A DNA stretch of 5,639 nucleotides from Gammaproteobacteria bacterium (lineage in GTDB: Bacteria; Pseudomonadota; Gammaproteobacteria; Granulosicoccales; Granulosicoccaceae): the NCBI GenBank assembly GCA_019634245.1, contig JAHQVR010000344.1:1-5639 (forward strand). Reading direction: 5' to 3'. The translations under genes and the position numbers were made by a program. Shown piece by piece: positions 1 to 5,639 of the stretch (positions within the stretch are counted from its first letter, which is position 1; each line of letters starts with the position of its first letter). The notes under the pieces were generated by a model. It ran no database searches, had not been told where the DNA came from, and saw only the letters and a list, made by a program, of their open reading frames with translations.

Positions 1-240
1 AAGGGCTTGAAAGGGTCGGTCACCGGCCAAGGGGAATTAAAGAAGATTGGGCGTGATCCACTGTTCAGCATCAACCATACGTTGGCGATGTTTCGGGACA
101 AGATGAGCAGATTATCAAGGCTCTCTTGGAACTTGTCTAAGTTGATGGATCGGTTGGACGATCATATGGCGATCTATATCGAATCACACAACCGCGCGAT
201 CTTTGCGAAGATAATGAAGGCAAAAACCGTGGAAACTTAA
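1..240 (+). CDS. C-terminal part of an unrecognised protein, possibly a transposase tail (5' end outside window)
   Basis: The reading frame is open from base 1 through the TAA at 238-240, so the true start probably lies upstream; the TTG at position 7 is an internal codon with no ribosome binding site ahead of it. About 79 residues are visible. They are basic and largely helical, with the segments SINHTLAMFRDKMSRLSR and LMDRLDDHMAIYIESHN. The layout 'N-H-T-L-A-M-(F/L)-R ... R-L-x-x-H-x-x-I-Y ... H-N' recalls the C-terminal ends of some DDE-type insertion sequence transposases. That is a resemblance from memory, and no catalytic triad is visible in this fragment. A hairpin with a T-rich tail follows the stop at once, consistent with a real gene end. 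The gene converges on the ABC permease. If it is a transposase, an element end should lie within the next few tens of bases, but no inverted-repeat partner can be seen. Confidence 0.45.
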   Translation, partial: KGLKGSVTGQGELKKIGRDPLFSINHTLAMFRDKMSRLSRLSWNLSKLMDRLDDHMAIYIESHNRAIFAKIMKAKTVET

Positions 241-245
241 GCGTT

Positions 246-295
246 TACTGGCCCCCATCTCATCCGTAGCCAAGTGGGCCAGTATTTATTCTTTA
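246..295 (+). terminator. Intrinsic terminator between convergent genes
   Basis: A perfect 9-bp inverted repeat, TACTGGCCC (246-254) and GGGCCAGTA (276-284), encloses a 21-nt loop. On the plus strand it is followed by the T-rich run TTTATTCTTT. It sits 5 bp after the stop of the left-hand gene and directly abuts the stop of the ABC permease on the other strand. Only the plus-strand reading has a T-rich tail, so it best terminates the left-hand gene. The same stem may still protect the 3' end of the minus-strand transcript. The loop is long for a classical terminator, which lowers certainty. Confidence 0.5.
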
Positions 296-1047
296 AGCTT
301 GTAACCCGTTTTAAACATCCACCACACTGTGCCCATACATATGAACAAAAACAACAGTACGATGCCCACACTCACGGCCATATTGACATCTGCAACCTCG
401 AAAAAACTCCACCGAAACCCACTGATTAAATAGAGCACCGGGTTAAACAACGAAACTTTCTGCCACAAAGGCGGTAGCATATCTATGGAATAGAAGGTTC
501 CACCTAGAAACACCAAAGGTGTAATCACCAACAATGGAATGAGTTGTAACTTTTCAAAGTTATCCGCCCACAAACCAATAATAAATCCGAATAGGCTAAA
601 TGAAATACAGGTGAGTACCAAAAAAGTTACCATCCAAATTGGATGTGCAATGTGCAAATCGACAAAAAAATTCGCGGTGATGAGTATTATCGTACCGATA
701 ATGAACGACTTGGTGGCCGCTGCCCCCACAAAGCCAAGAATTATCTCAAAGTATGAAATGGGGGCCGACATCACCTCATAGATAGTTCCGGTGAATTTAG
801 GAAAGAAGATACCAAAAGAGGCATTCGAGATGCTCTGTGTTAACAAGGACAACATCATCAGACCAGGCACGATAAACGCACCGTACGATACGCCTTCCAC
901 ACTTTCGATTCTGGAGCCAATGGCAGAACCAAATACCACGAAATAGAGCACCGTGGAAATGACCGGAGAAGCAATACTCTGAGCAAGCGTATTAAACGTT
1001 CGCCGCATTTCATTTTTATAGATAGCTTTGACAGCTAATACGTTCAT
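286..1047 (-). CDS. ABC-2 type transporter permease, YadH-like
   Basis: This is an inner-membrane permease subunit of an ABC exporter, 253 residues, close to the length of E. coli YadH. About six hydrophobic segments are visible, near residues 23-43, 57-77, 107-128, 137-160, 168-184 and 222-246. Family-typical stretches include [20 protein letters not shown] (61-80), [18 protein letters not shown] (81-98), containing the cytoplasmic coupling region, and [13 protein letters not shown] (201-213) before the last membrane segment. The start ATG overlaps the stop of the ATPase gene as ATGA, and no good Shine-Dalgarno precedes it, so translational coupling is likely. It should dimerise and pair with the upstream ATPase. 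The transported substrate cannot be read from the sequence; family members are tied to export of lipids, polysaccharides or drugs. Assignment as an ABC-2 permease is secure; orthology with YadH is inferred. Confidence 0.93.
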   Translation of the reverse strand: MNVLAVKAIYKNEMRRTFNTLAQSIASPVISTVLYFVVFGSAIGSRIESVEGVSYGAFIVPGLMMLSLLTQSISNASFGIFFPKFTGTIYEVMSAPISYFEIILGFVGAAATKSFIIGTIILITANFFVDLHIAHPIWMVTFLVLTCISFSLFGFIIGLWADNFEKLQLIPLLVITPLVFLGGTFYSIDMLPPLWQKVSLFNPVLYLISGFRWSFFEVADVNMAVSVGIVLLFLFICMGTVWWMFKTGYKLKE

Positions 1048-1982
1048 GTTTCGCTATTCACCAGGTCAACGAATATTTCTTCCAATGAGCTTTCGGAGGT
1101 ATTCAAATCTTTAATCGACATACCCGCTTCACTAAGTGCTGCTAATAACGATGTGATACCAGTGCGTTCGCCACGGGTATTAAACGTGTAGAGCAACTGC
1201 TTACCATCATCCCGCAGCTCCAAAGAATACTCGCTGAGACTGCTGGGAATCTGGTCGATCGGATTCTTCAAGTCGATACTGAGTTGCTTTTTCCCCATCT
1301 TTTGCATCAGCGATTGTTTATCGTCGATAAGTAGCAACTCTCCATTACTGATTACGCCCACTCGATCAGCAATTTCTTCGGCCTCTTCAATATAGTGAGT
1401 GGTTAATATAATGGTGACACCATCCTGTCGAAGCTTCTCAACCAACGCCCACATATCTTTGCGCAGCTCCACATCGACACCAGCGGTGGGTTCATCTAGG
1501 AACAGCACTCGAGGTTCGTGCGACAGCGCCTTGGCAATTAATACTCGGCGCTTCATTCCTCCTGAGAGCTGCATGACTCTGGATTGGTGTTTGTCGGATA
1601 GACTCAGATCACCAAGGAGTTTGTCTATAAACGCTGGATCATCCGGTTTTCCAAACAATCCACGACTGTAACTCACCGTATTTTTTACCAAATCAAACGC
1701 ACCTAGAGTGAGTTCTTGTGGCACGAGACCGATGAGTTCACGAGTTTTACGATACTCTTTGACAGTGTCGTAGCCGTGCACTTTTACAGCGCCCCCACTA
1801 CTATTTACGAGCCCGCAGATCACGGAAATCAATGTGGTCTTACCTGCACCGTTAGGCCCAAGCAATGCCAAAATCTCCCCTTCCCGTATGTCCAGGTCAA
1901 TACCTTTTAAGGCCTGATGACCATTGTCATAGGTTTTCGTGAGACCACGTATTTCAATCACTGACTGTGCTGCACTGGTCAT
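1044..1982 (-). CDS. ABC transporter ATP-binding protein, YadG-like
   Basis: This is the cytoplasmic ATPase of the exporter formed with the downstream permease, 312 residues, matching the length of the YadG family. All nucleotide-binding motifs are intact: Walker A GPNGAGKT (42-49), Q-loop glutamine 89 in LVPQE, signature LSGGMKRR (139-146), Walker B VLFLDEP (159-165) with catalytic Glu164, D-loop GVD (168-170), and switch histidine 196 in [13 protein letters not shown]-terminal accessory region from about residue 230 ends with [11 protein letters not shown] (298-308), usual for exporters of this class. The start is the ATG at 1982: an in-frame TGA lies two codons upstream, so it cannot extend further, and no clear Shine-Dalgarno is present. 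It lies 70 bp downstream of pdsS on the same strand, so read-through from the kinase operon is possible. Function as an ATPase is certain; the cargo is unknown. Confidence 0.95.
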   Translation of the reverse strand: MTSAAQSVIEIRGLTKTYDNGHQALKGIDLDIREGEILALLGPNGAGKTTLISVICGLVNSSGGAVKVHGYDTVKEYRKTRELIGLVPQELTLGAFDLVKNTVSYSRGLFGKPDDPAFIDKLLGDLSLSDKHQSRVMQLSGGMKRRVLIAKALSHEPRVLFLDEPTAGVDVELRKDMWALVEKLRQDGVTIILTTHYIEEAEEIADRVGVISNGELLLIDDKQSLMQKMGKKQLSIDLKNPIDQIPSSLSEYSLELRDDGKQLLYTFNTRGERTGITSLLAALSEAGMSIKDLNTSESSLEEIFVDLVNSET

Positions 1983-2000
1983 GGTTCAAATATCACAGTT

Positions 2001-2023
2001 ACTAGCTAATGCAATGCGCTAGT
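2001..2023. promoter_or_regulatory. Palindrome between pdsS and the ABC operon
   Basis: ACTAGC (2001-2006) and GCTAGT (2018-2023) form a perfect 6-bp dyad with an 11-bp spacer. It lies in the 70-bp gap ahead of the ABC ATPase start. Its centre-to-centre distance of 17 bp suits a dimeric regulator site; as RNA it would be only a weak hairpin, and no U-tract follows on the minus strand. A TTTACA on the minus strand beside it could serve as a -35 element, but no convincing -10 was found at proper spacing. It could be an operator or chance. Confidence 0.25.
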
Positions 2024-2052
2024 GTAAAGACAAATTAACCACATTGGCGTTT

Positions 2053-4290
2053 TTATTTTTCATCATAAGGCAGCGTAAACCCAATCAACACGGACTCTTC
2101 AAGATTCTTAGCAATCGGCTTTCCACCGTGCGCCTCGGCAATCATTCTGACAATATAAAGCCCCAGACCCAGGTGCAAGCGGTCTCCACCTGGTTTGCGA
2201 GAAGAGAACATCGGATCAAACAACTTAGTGAGAGTTTCCGGCGGAATAACCGGCCCCGCATTCATCACCGCAAGTGTCACTTTTCGCTGTTTCGTTCTTT
2301 CCTGCCCAACCCCGTCCAACGCCATCACTAGCGTGATCTCTTTCTGGGTACTAAATTCAACGGCGTTATCGACCAACTTGTCAAACGCCTGGCTGAGCAG
2401 CTCCGGCGAAGCGACCAGTGGCACACTCGGCAACGGCTGATCCCGCAATTGATTGCTATCGTTGAATACCGCAAGACCAAAATCCATGTGAGGATACACT
2501 TGTGTATAACGTGCCTCTGAACCTCGTAACCACTGATCAAGTGCCATCTCCACCATCGCGGTATTTTGTACGGTTTGCTCTAGACGAGTGGATTCAACCA
2601 AGGCTCGGATAATGGCACCCAATTGATCGGCCCCACCACTCGCTCGATCTAATAGTTCTTTGGAATCGCTGTCCAGTCGGTCGCGATCCATGTTTTCGAT
2701 AGATGTTTTAACGACCGATAACGGCGTGCGTAATTCGTGTGACAATCGACTGGATAATGCTTCCAGATATTGTGTGTAGTTGGCTGATCGCGCCAGTAGA
2801 GCAGACAAATTACGTGACAAATCACCTATTTCATCGCGAGCTTTACTACCTGGCAAACCAGTGACACGTCCGTCGTCCGCTACCGCCAGGGATGCTTGTT
2901 TGGATAATTTTCTGATTCGCAATGACAACATCGTAGCGTACACAAAGAGCACACCACCAGCGAGAATGCTCACCAAGGTTAGTAAGCTAAACAACCGGGC
3001 CAATCGGCTACTCGCATAAGACGCTGCCAATTCCTCATTCGACTCAAACAGCAGATACCCATTTGGGGTTTCACCGCCAATAGCCACTAGTGAGCCTAGT
3101 ACCCGATCCCGCTCAGTCGTGGTGTAGCGAGCTGTGGGCAGACCCTTGGCGCCCACAGCGGCGATAGTGTCGGGCTTCAGATGCAAATCATCGTTTAGAA
3201 CGATAGGTTCAACGTCAAGCTTACTATCACCTGCAACAAAGTAGGCAAACAGCCGAAACAAAACTGCGTTAAAGAACGATCCCTTTGCCGGGTCCAATTC
3301 TTTCTGAAGAGGAGATTTTTCATACAAAGCATTGACATCGGCGATCAAGAAGCCTTGCCGATCAAACAACCGGGCTCGAACCCCTGGCGTCACCCAGGGA
3401 GTAATGGGATTGGCCGCATTCTCAGGGGAGTAGTACAGAGTCGGAACGCTCGATGGCAGATCAGCGGGATTACGGTGTAACTGGGCCATCAACTCATAGT
3501 GCATTGTGCCGGTGGAGTTTAATCGGGGACCATTAACGCTTTCTACATCCACAAAAGCGACCCCCAAAACCGACCCTAGATGGGGCAATGGAATATCCAA
3601 CTCTAGTTGGAAGCCGTTGGCGGTGCTAACCCAGGCTCCACGATAGCCCGGCAAATGCCTCCCCAACACATCCGAGCGGGACCGAAATCGATCTTGCCCA
3701 GCCTGACTGGTGGTTGCACCCGGAGACGCCACTATCCCATTCAAGGGACCAGGAGCAATGGTACGAAACAACGCGTGAGTTAACCGACCTTCAGGCGACT
3801 GTATGTATACCTCCACCGCATCGCCATTGATCAGTTGCCGTTGTCGATCTGGCTGCTCCCCTTCAGCAAAATCGACTTTCAATGTGGGAGGCACATGATA
3901 GACGACGCTCTGATCAACCACTGTTAAGAAGAGGTATAAGCGATGGTGCCTCTTAGCCAATCGTATGGAGAGCGTATTTCCATTGTGCTTAAACACTTTT
4001 TCACTGGCAAGTTGATGCTGCCAATCATCGGCATAACCATCGACAAATATAGGTTGTACCGCCTGTTCAGCGTAGAGGTTTTCTGTGCCATCACGATCGC
4101 TAGTGTTCAATACCGCTTGAAGCGTATCTGCTTCGGCTAACGCCACTCGAGCATTGGCTACTCTCAAAGTCTGGGCGTCAATCCGAGTTTGCTGCAATGA
4201 CGCATCCAATTGTTTGACACTCTGCCAGCCAAGAATGGGAATAGCCAGTGTCAGTGCACCCGCTAGCAACATTTGTGATCGAAGCTTCAC
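2053..4290 (-). CDS. pdsS: PdsS: sensor histidine kinase of the proteobacterial dedicated sortase system
   Basis: This is an inner-membrane sensor kinase of 745 residues that should phosphorylate PdsR. In order: membrane segment (about 7-23); large periplasmic region (24-430) opening with a CBM9-like beta domain (about 78-250, starting PIFVDGYADDW and closing near LELDIPLPHLG); second membrane segment (431-455); HAMP linker (about 456-508); H-box SHELRTPL with phospho-acceptor His518; N-box DKLVDNAVEFS with Asn642; G1 as NAGP (677-680); F-box LFDPMF (690-695); G2 LGLGLYIV (707-714). The G1 box has Asn where DxGxG kinases have Asp, while the other ATP-lid motifs are intact. Length, order and N-terminus match the PdsS family as I know it. 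The GTG start at 4290 keeps the conserved LRxQ opening; no Shine-Dalgarno is evident, so coupling to pdsR, which ends 21 bp upstream, is likely. An internal ATG at residue 7 is the alternative start. No sortase gene is visible in the window. Confidence 0.9.
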   Translation of the reverse strand: MKLRSQMLLAGALTLAIPILGWQSVKQLDASLQQTRIDAQTLRVANARVALAEADTLQAVLNTSDRDGTENLYAEQAVQPIFVDGYADDWQHQLASEKVFKHNGNTLSIRLAKRHHRLYLFLTVVDQSVVYHVPPTLKVDFAEGEQPDRQRQLINGDAVEVYIQSPEGRLTHALFRTIAPGPLNGIVASPGATTSQAGQDRFRSRSDVLGRHLPGYRGAWVSTANGFQLELDIPLPHLGSVLGVAFVDVESVNGPRLNSTGTMHYELMAQLHRNPADLPSSVPTLYYSPENAANPITPWVTPGVRARLFDRQGFLIADVNALYEKSPLQKELDPAKGSFFNAVLFRLFAYFVAGDSKLDVEPIVLNDDLHLKPDTIAAVGAKGLPTARYTTTERDRVLGSLVAIGGETPNGYLLFESNEELAASYASSRLARLFSLLTLVSILAGGVLFVYATMLSLRIRKLSKQASLAVADDGRVTGLPGSKARDEIGDLSRNLSALLARSANYTQYLEALSSRLSHELRTPLSVVKTSIENMDRDRLDSDSKELLDRASGGADQLGAIIRALVESTRLEQTVQNTAMVEMALDQWLRGSEARYTQVYPHMDFGLAVFNDSNQLRDQPLPSVPLVASPELLSQAFDKLVDNAVEFSTQKEITLVMALDGVGQERTKQRKVTLAVMNAGPVIPPETLTKLFDPMFSSRKPGGDRLHLGLGLYIVRMIAEAHGGKPIAKNLEESVLIGFTLPYDEK

Positions 4291-4311
4291 TGTAGAACTA
4301 CGTTGGCCGTG

Positions 4312-5028
4312 CTATGCCACAGCCTCATTGTCAAGCCAACGATACCCGAGCCCGTACACTGTCTGGATGGCATTAAACTCTGGATCGAGGGCCAAAAATT
4401 TTTTTCGCATGCGCTTAATATGGGCAGTTATGGTTTGATCATCCAATACAAGGTTAGCGGCATCCATCATTTGTTGGCGACTCTTGACCTGCCCGGGCAT
4501 CGTCGCCAGACAAGCGATTAACCAATACTCGGTCACTGTTAAATCAACGGTTTGTTCTTTCCAAGTGGCATGAAGACGGTCGCTGTCCAACGAGAGTGAA
4601 CCGATCGTTTGAACGCTCGGAACCTCATCGCTACTGAGCGCGTCGACGCGTCGCAATAGCGTATGAACTCGGGTTACTAACTGCGCCAATGAAATCTCTT
4701 TGGTTAGGTAATCATCTGCACCTAAACGCAAACCGGATATCACATCCAACTCACTGTCTCTTGCGGTTAGAAACACAATGGGTAGCTTTTTTGATAAGGC
4801 ACGCAACGATTGACAAAGACCAAATCCAGCCTCACTGTCGTTTCCAAGACCAATGTCGATAATGGCAACATCTGGCATGGTTGTTTTGACCAACGTTAAC
4901 GCAGCCTCAGCTGTACCAAAATCAGACACCTCGAACCCTGCTTTCGTCAGAGCCAAACGGTAATTCTCTCGAAGCGCAGGCTCATCTTCGACAAGCACGA
5001 TGTGCCGTGTGTTTTTTGAAATTGTCAT
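4312..5028 (-). CDS. pdsR: PdsR: OmpR-type response regulator of the proteobacterial dedicated sortase system
   Basis: This is a cytoplasmic transcriptional regulator of 238 residues, partner of PdsS. The receiver domain (about 8-125) has the acidic pocket E14-D15-E16, phospho-acceptor Asp58 in IIDIGLG, Thr88 in FLTAR, and Lys110 in GADDYLTK. The OmpR/PhoB winged-helix domain (about 140-233) shows LTVTEYWLIACLA, a recognition helix around TITAHIKRMRKKF (199-211), and the wing TVYGLGYRW (223-231). The stretches GFGLCQSLRALSKKLPIVFL, SGLRLGADDYLTKEISL and SRQQMMDAANLVLDDQTIT are very like the dedicated PdsR family and unlike general OmpR proteins, which makes the identification strong. The start is ATG 5028; an in-frame TGA lies just upstream, ruling out extension. 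It is the first gene of a pdsR-pdsS pair, divergent from a small exported protein, and probably controls its own promoter region. Confidence 0.92.
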   Translation of the reverse strand: MTISKNTRHIVLVEDEPALRENYRLALTKAGFEVSDFGTAEAALTLVKTTMPDVAIIDIGLGNDSEAGFGLCQSLRALSKKLPIVFLTARDSELDVISGLRLGADDYLTKEISLAQLVTRVHTLLRRVDALSSDEVPSVQTIGSLSLDSDRLHATWKEQTVDLTVTEYWLIACLATMPGQVKSRQQMMDAANLVLDDQTITAHIKRMRKKFLALDPEFNAIQTVYGLGYRWLDNEAVA

Positions 5029-5043
5029 AATTCGTCAGAATTG

Positions 5044-5048
5044 CTCCT
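5044..5048 (-). promoter_or_regulatory. Possible ribosome binding site of pdsR, unusually distant
   Basis: AGGAG on the minus strand lies 15 nt before the pdsR ATG, beyond the usual 5-10 nt. An in-frame stop between the two excludes an earlier start. Either initiation is weak, or the closer GACGAA is used instead. Confidence 0.35.
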
Positions 5049-5061
5049 AAAGCATCTTGCG

Positions 5062-5083
5062 TTAGTCAGCGCATAGTCGCTGT
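5062..5083. promoter_or_regulatory. Candidate tandem binding site for an OmpR-type regulator
   Basis: TAGTC occurs at 5063-5067 and again at 5074-5078, exactly 11 bp apart, and the two 11-bp units agree at 6 positions. OmpR/PhoB-type regulators typically bind tandem direct half-sites one helical turn apart. The site lies in the 100-bp gap between pdsR and the divergent small gene. The same stretch also holds the dyad CAGCG (5067-5071) / CGCTG (5078-5082). Binding by PdsR is inferred only. Confidence 0.3.
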
Positions 5084-5116
5084 TGTTTGTTGTAATGAGT
5101 TTGCGAATCAAACAAC
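5082..5116. repeat. 8-bp inverted repeat in the divergent promoter region
   Basis: GTTGTTTG (5082-5089) and CAAACAAC (5109-5116) are perfect inverted copies with a 19-bp spacer. A nested GTTTG (5099-5103) / CAAAC (5109-5113) shares the right arm. It lies immediately before the start of the small plus-strand gene. It could be a regulator site or a 5' leader hairpin that affects translation of that gene. Confidence 0.35.
5091..5096 (+). promoter_or_regulatory. Possible -10 element for the small exported protein gene
   Basis: TGTAAT matches the sigma-70 -10 consensus at five of six positions and lies 32 bp before the ATG at 5129. No recognisable -35 exists at 16-18 bp upstream; the candidate tandem repeat site is there instead. 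That is the pattern expected of an activator-dependent promoter, but short A/T-rich hexamers occur often by chance. Confidence 0.25.
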
Positions 5117-5128
5117 GAGTGACCATTG

Positions 5129-5473
5129 ATGGCTTACAAGCATATCCCACAAAGCAATAATCAGCAGCAAGAATATAGCAATCCGTTAACTACAACGCGA
5201 GTAGCAACACAAATGCTGATATCGGCACTGTTGCTATCCATGCTGCTGTTGACTCAGCACGCCATGGCTCAAGAAGTGCCGCCACTTGGAAAAGATGCTG
5301 AGATAGTTTTACTTAGATTGCTCAGCCCCGAAACTTATGCCTCGCCAAATCATTCAGTGATCGCACTTCCTGACTATTTTACGAACCCGGATGGACTCTG
5401 GTTATTAAGCCTGACGCTGTTCCTACTCGGCAGCTGCTGTTACGCCATGTCGACATTGGTTCATAAGCCTTAA
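5129..5473 (+). CDS. Small exported protein with C-terminal membrane anchor, function unknown
   Basis: I do not recognise this 114-residue product. It has a long polar N-region (1-28, rich in Gln/Asn), a hydrophobic stretch (about 29-42, ISALLLSMLL) and a good signal peptidase I site after AMA (45-47). That leaves a mature chain of about 67 residues. The chain ends with Leu80-Pro81 in ALPDYFTNPDG, a hydrophobic segment (about 90-109) containing Cys103-Cys104, and the short tail VHKP. This looks like the layout of a sorting signal, but LPDYF is not LPXTG and the tail has only one Lys and one His. The chosen ATG has GAG 9 nt upstream; the TTG one codon earlier and the ATG at 5213, which would give a shorter signal peptide, are alternatives. 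It diverges from pdsR and has its own terminator 13 bp after the stop, so it is probably monocistronic. The signal peptide and tail argue that it is a real gene. Confidence 0.75.
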   Translation: MAYKHIPQSNNQQQEYSNPLTTTRVATQMLISALLLSMLLLTQHAMAQEVPPLGKDAEIVLLRLLSPETYASPNHSVIALPDYFTNPDGLWLLSLTLFLLGSCCYAMSTLVHKP

Positions 5474-5486
5474 CGCGGTTTCCCTA

Positions 5487-5530
5487 CCGGGTCAGCGTTC
5501 CCAATCAAGGAGCGCTACCCGGCCCTTTTT
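5487..5530 (+). terminator. Strong rho-independent terminator
   Basis: CCGGGT (5487-5492) pairs with ACCCGG (5517-5522). After a single bulged C, AGCG (5494-5497) pairs with CGCT (5513-5516) and TTCC (5498-5501) with GGAG (5509-5512), leaving a 7-nt loop. CCC and five T residues follow. It begins 13 bp after the stop of the small exported protein gene and separates it from the next gene on the right. Confidence 0.88.
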
Positions 5531-5544
5531 ATACACCGCACAGA
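5522..5544 (+). repeat. 23-bp direct repeat, copy 1
   Basis: This copy has the core TTTTTATACACCGCACAGA (5526-5544) preceded by GCCC. It matches the copy at 5559-5581 at 21 of 23 positions; both differences are transitions. Its start overlaps the last stem base and the T-tract of the terminator. Confidence 0.7.
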
Positions 5545-5558
5545 AGGAACACTACACT

Positions 5559-5581
5559 GCCTTTTTTATACACCGCGCAGA
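5559..5581 (+). repeat. 23-bp direct repeat, copy 2
   Basis: This copy has the core TTTTTATACACCGCGCAGA (5563-5581), preceded by GCCT. It begins 37 bp after copy 1, with 14 bp between them. It is flanked by CACTG (5555-5559) and CAGTG (5582-5586), so it could form the loop of a short stem. It lies about 25 bp before a possible gene start at 5606. Confidence 0.7.
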
Positions 5582-5593
5582 CAGTGCTCCCGT

Positions 5594-5599
5594 TATACT
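5594..5599 (+). promoter_or_regulatory. Possible -10 element of the right-edge gene
   Basis: TATACT matches five of six positions of the sigma-70 -10 box. Transcription would start about 7 bp downstream, at or beside the ATG at 5606. No good -35 lies at 16-18 bp; repeat copy 2 occupies that place. Confidence 0.3.
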
Positions 5600-5605
5600 G
5601 CCAGC

Positions 5606-5639
5606 ATGCGTTATTCCTCATTGACCCAACGTATTTCTC
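5606..5639 (+). CDS. Possible start of a gene running off the right edge
   Basis: An ATG at 5606 opens a frame of eleven codons, MRYSSLTQRIS, with no stop before the window ends. It follows a strong terminator and a possible -10 box, as a new transcription unit would. No Shine-Dalgarno precedes it, so a leaderless mRNA or a different start is possible. The opening resembles that of some PLP-dependent aminotransferases (M-R/K-x-S-x-L-x-x-R-I), but eleven residues are too few to name a function. Confidence 0.35.
   Translation, partial: MRYSSLTQRIS

Noticed and set aside
246..284. The GGCC-rich hairpin as an integron attC site
   Set aside because: No RYYYAAC/GTTRRRY core pair or attC-type bulged arms are present, and there is no integrase in the window.
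2001..2023. The palindrome after pdsS as its intrinsic terminator
   Set aside because: The stem is only 6 bp with an 11-nt loop and no U-tract follows on the minus strand.
2044..2540. Several open frames on both strands over the pdsS kinase domain
   Set aside because: They lie wholly within the well-supported pdsS frame and show no domain motifs, so they are shadows.
4154..4521. Plus-strand open frames across the pdsR/pdsS junction
   Set aside because: They are antisense to the strongly conserved PdsR DNA-binding domain and the PdsS N-terminus and have no recognisable protein features.
5363..5400. LPDYF as a true LPXTG sorting motif
   Set aside because: It lacks Thr and Gly at the required positions; it is kept only as a lead in the findings, not as an annotated motif.
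5420..5450. LGSC (residues 100-103) in the small exported protein as a lipoprotein lipobox
   Set aside because: It lies at the C-terminal end of the chain, after a signal peptide with a good signal peptidase I site, so it cannot act as a lipoprotein signal.

Overview
The window looks like a chromosomal segment of a Gram-negative, probably marine, gammaproteobacterium. Two things point there. First, there is a response regulator/histidine kinase pair of the PdsR/PdsS type, the two-component system of the 'proteobacterial dedicated sortase' (PDS) loci found mostly in marine proteobacteria. Second, base composition is roughly balanced, and the neighbouring ABC exporter resembles enterobacterial YadG/YadH. 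No rRNA, tRNA, CRISPR array or complete mobile element was seen.

Layout, left to right. Positions 1-240 (+) hold the 3' end of a gene that starts outside the window; its product looks most like a transposase C-terminus, though weakly. A hairpin with a T-rich tail (246-295) closes it. Four genes follow on the minus strand. Read in their direction of transcription they are pdsR (5028-4312), pdsS (4290-2053), an ABC ATPase (1982-1044) and its ABC-2 permease (1047-286). pdsR and pdsS are 21 bp apart, and the two ABC genes overlap by ATGA. A 70-bp gap with a small palindrome separates the two pairs. Divergent from pdsR, across a short repeat-rich intergenic region (5029-5128), is a small plus-strand gene (5129-5473). 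It encodes an exported 114-residue protein with a C-terminal membrane segment. It ends at a strong intrinsic terminator (5487-5530), followed by two near-identical 23-bp direct repeats. The first codons of a further plus-strand gene may begin at 5606.

How the parts fit. PdsS is a membrane sensor kinase with a large periplasmic region that begins with a CBM9-like fold. It should phosphorylate PdsR, an OmpR-type DNA-binding regulator. In PDS loci generally this pair accompanies an unusual Gram-negative sortase and its LPXTG-type target protein; neither is in this window. The small divergent gene is the nearest candidate regulatory target. Its product has a signal peptide and a tail of Leu-Pro, hydrophobic segment and short basic end, reminiscent of a sorting signal but without a proper LPXTG. 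Whether it belongs to the sortase system is the most interesting open question here. The ABC exporter is co-directional with pdsRS and might be co-transcribed, but it is not a known PDS component.
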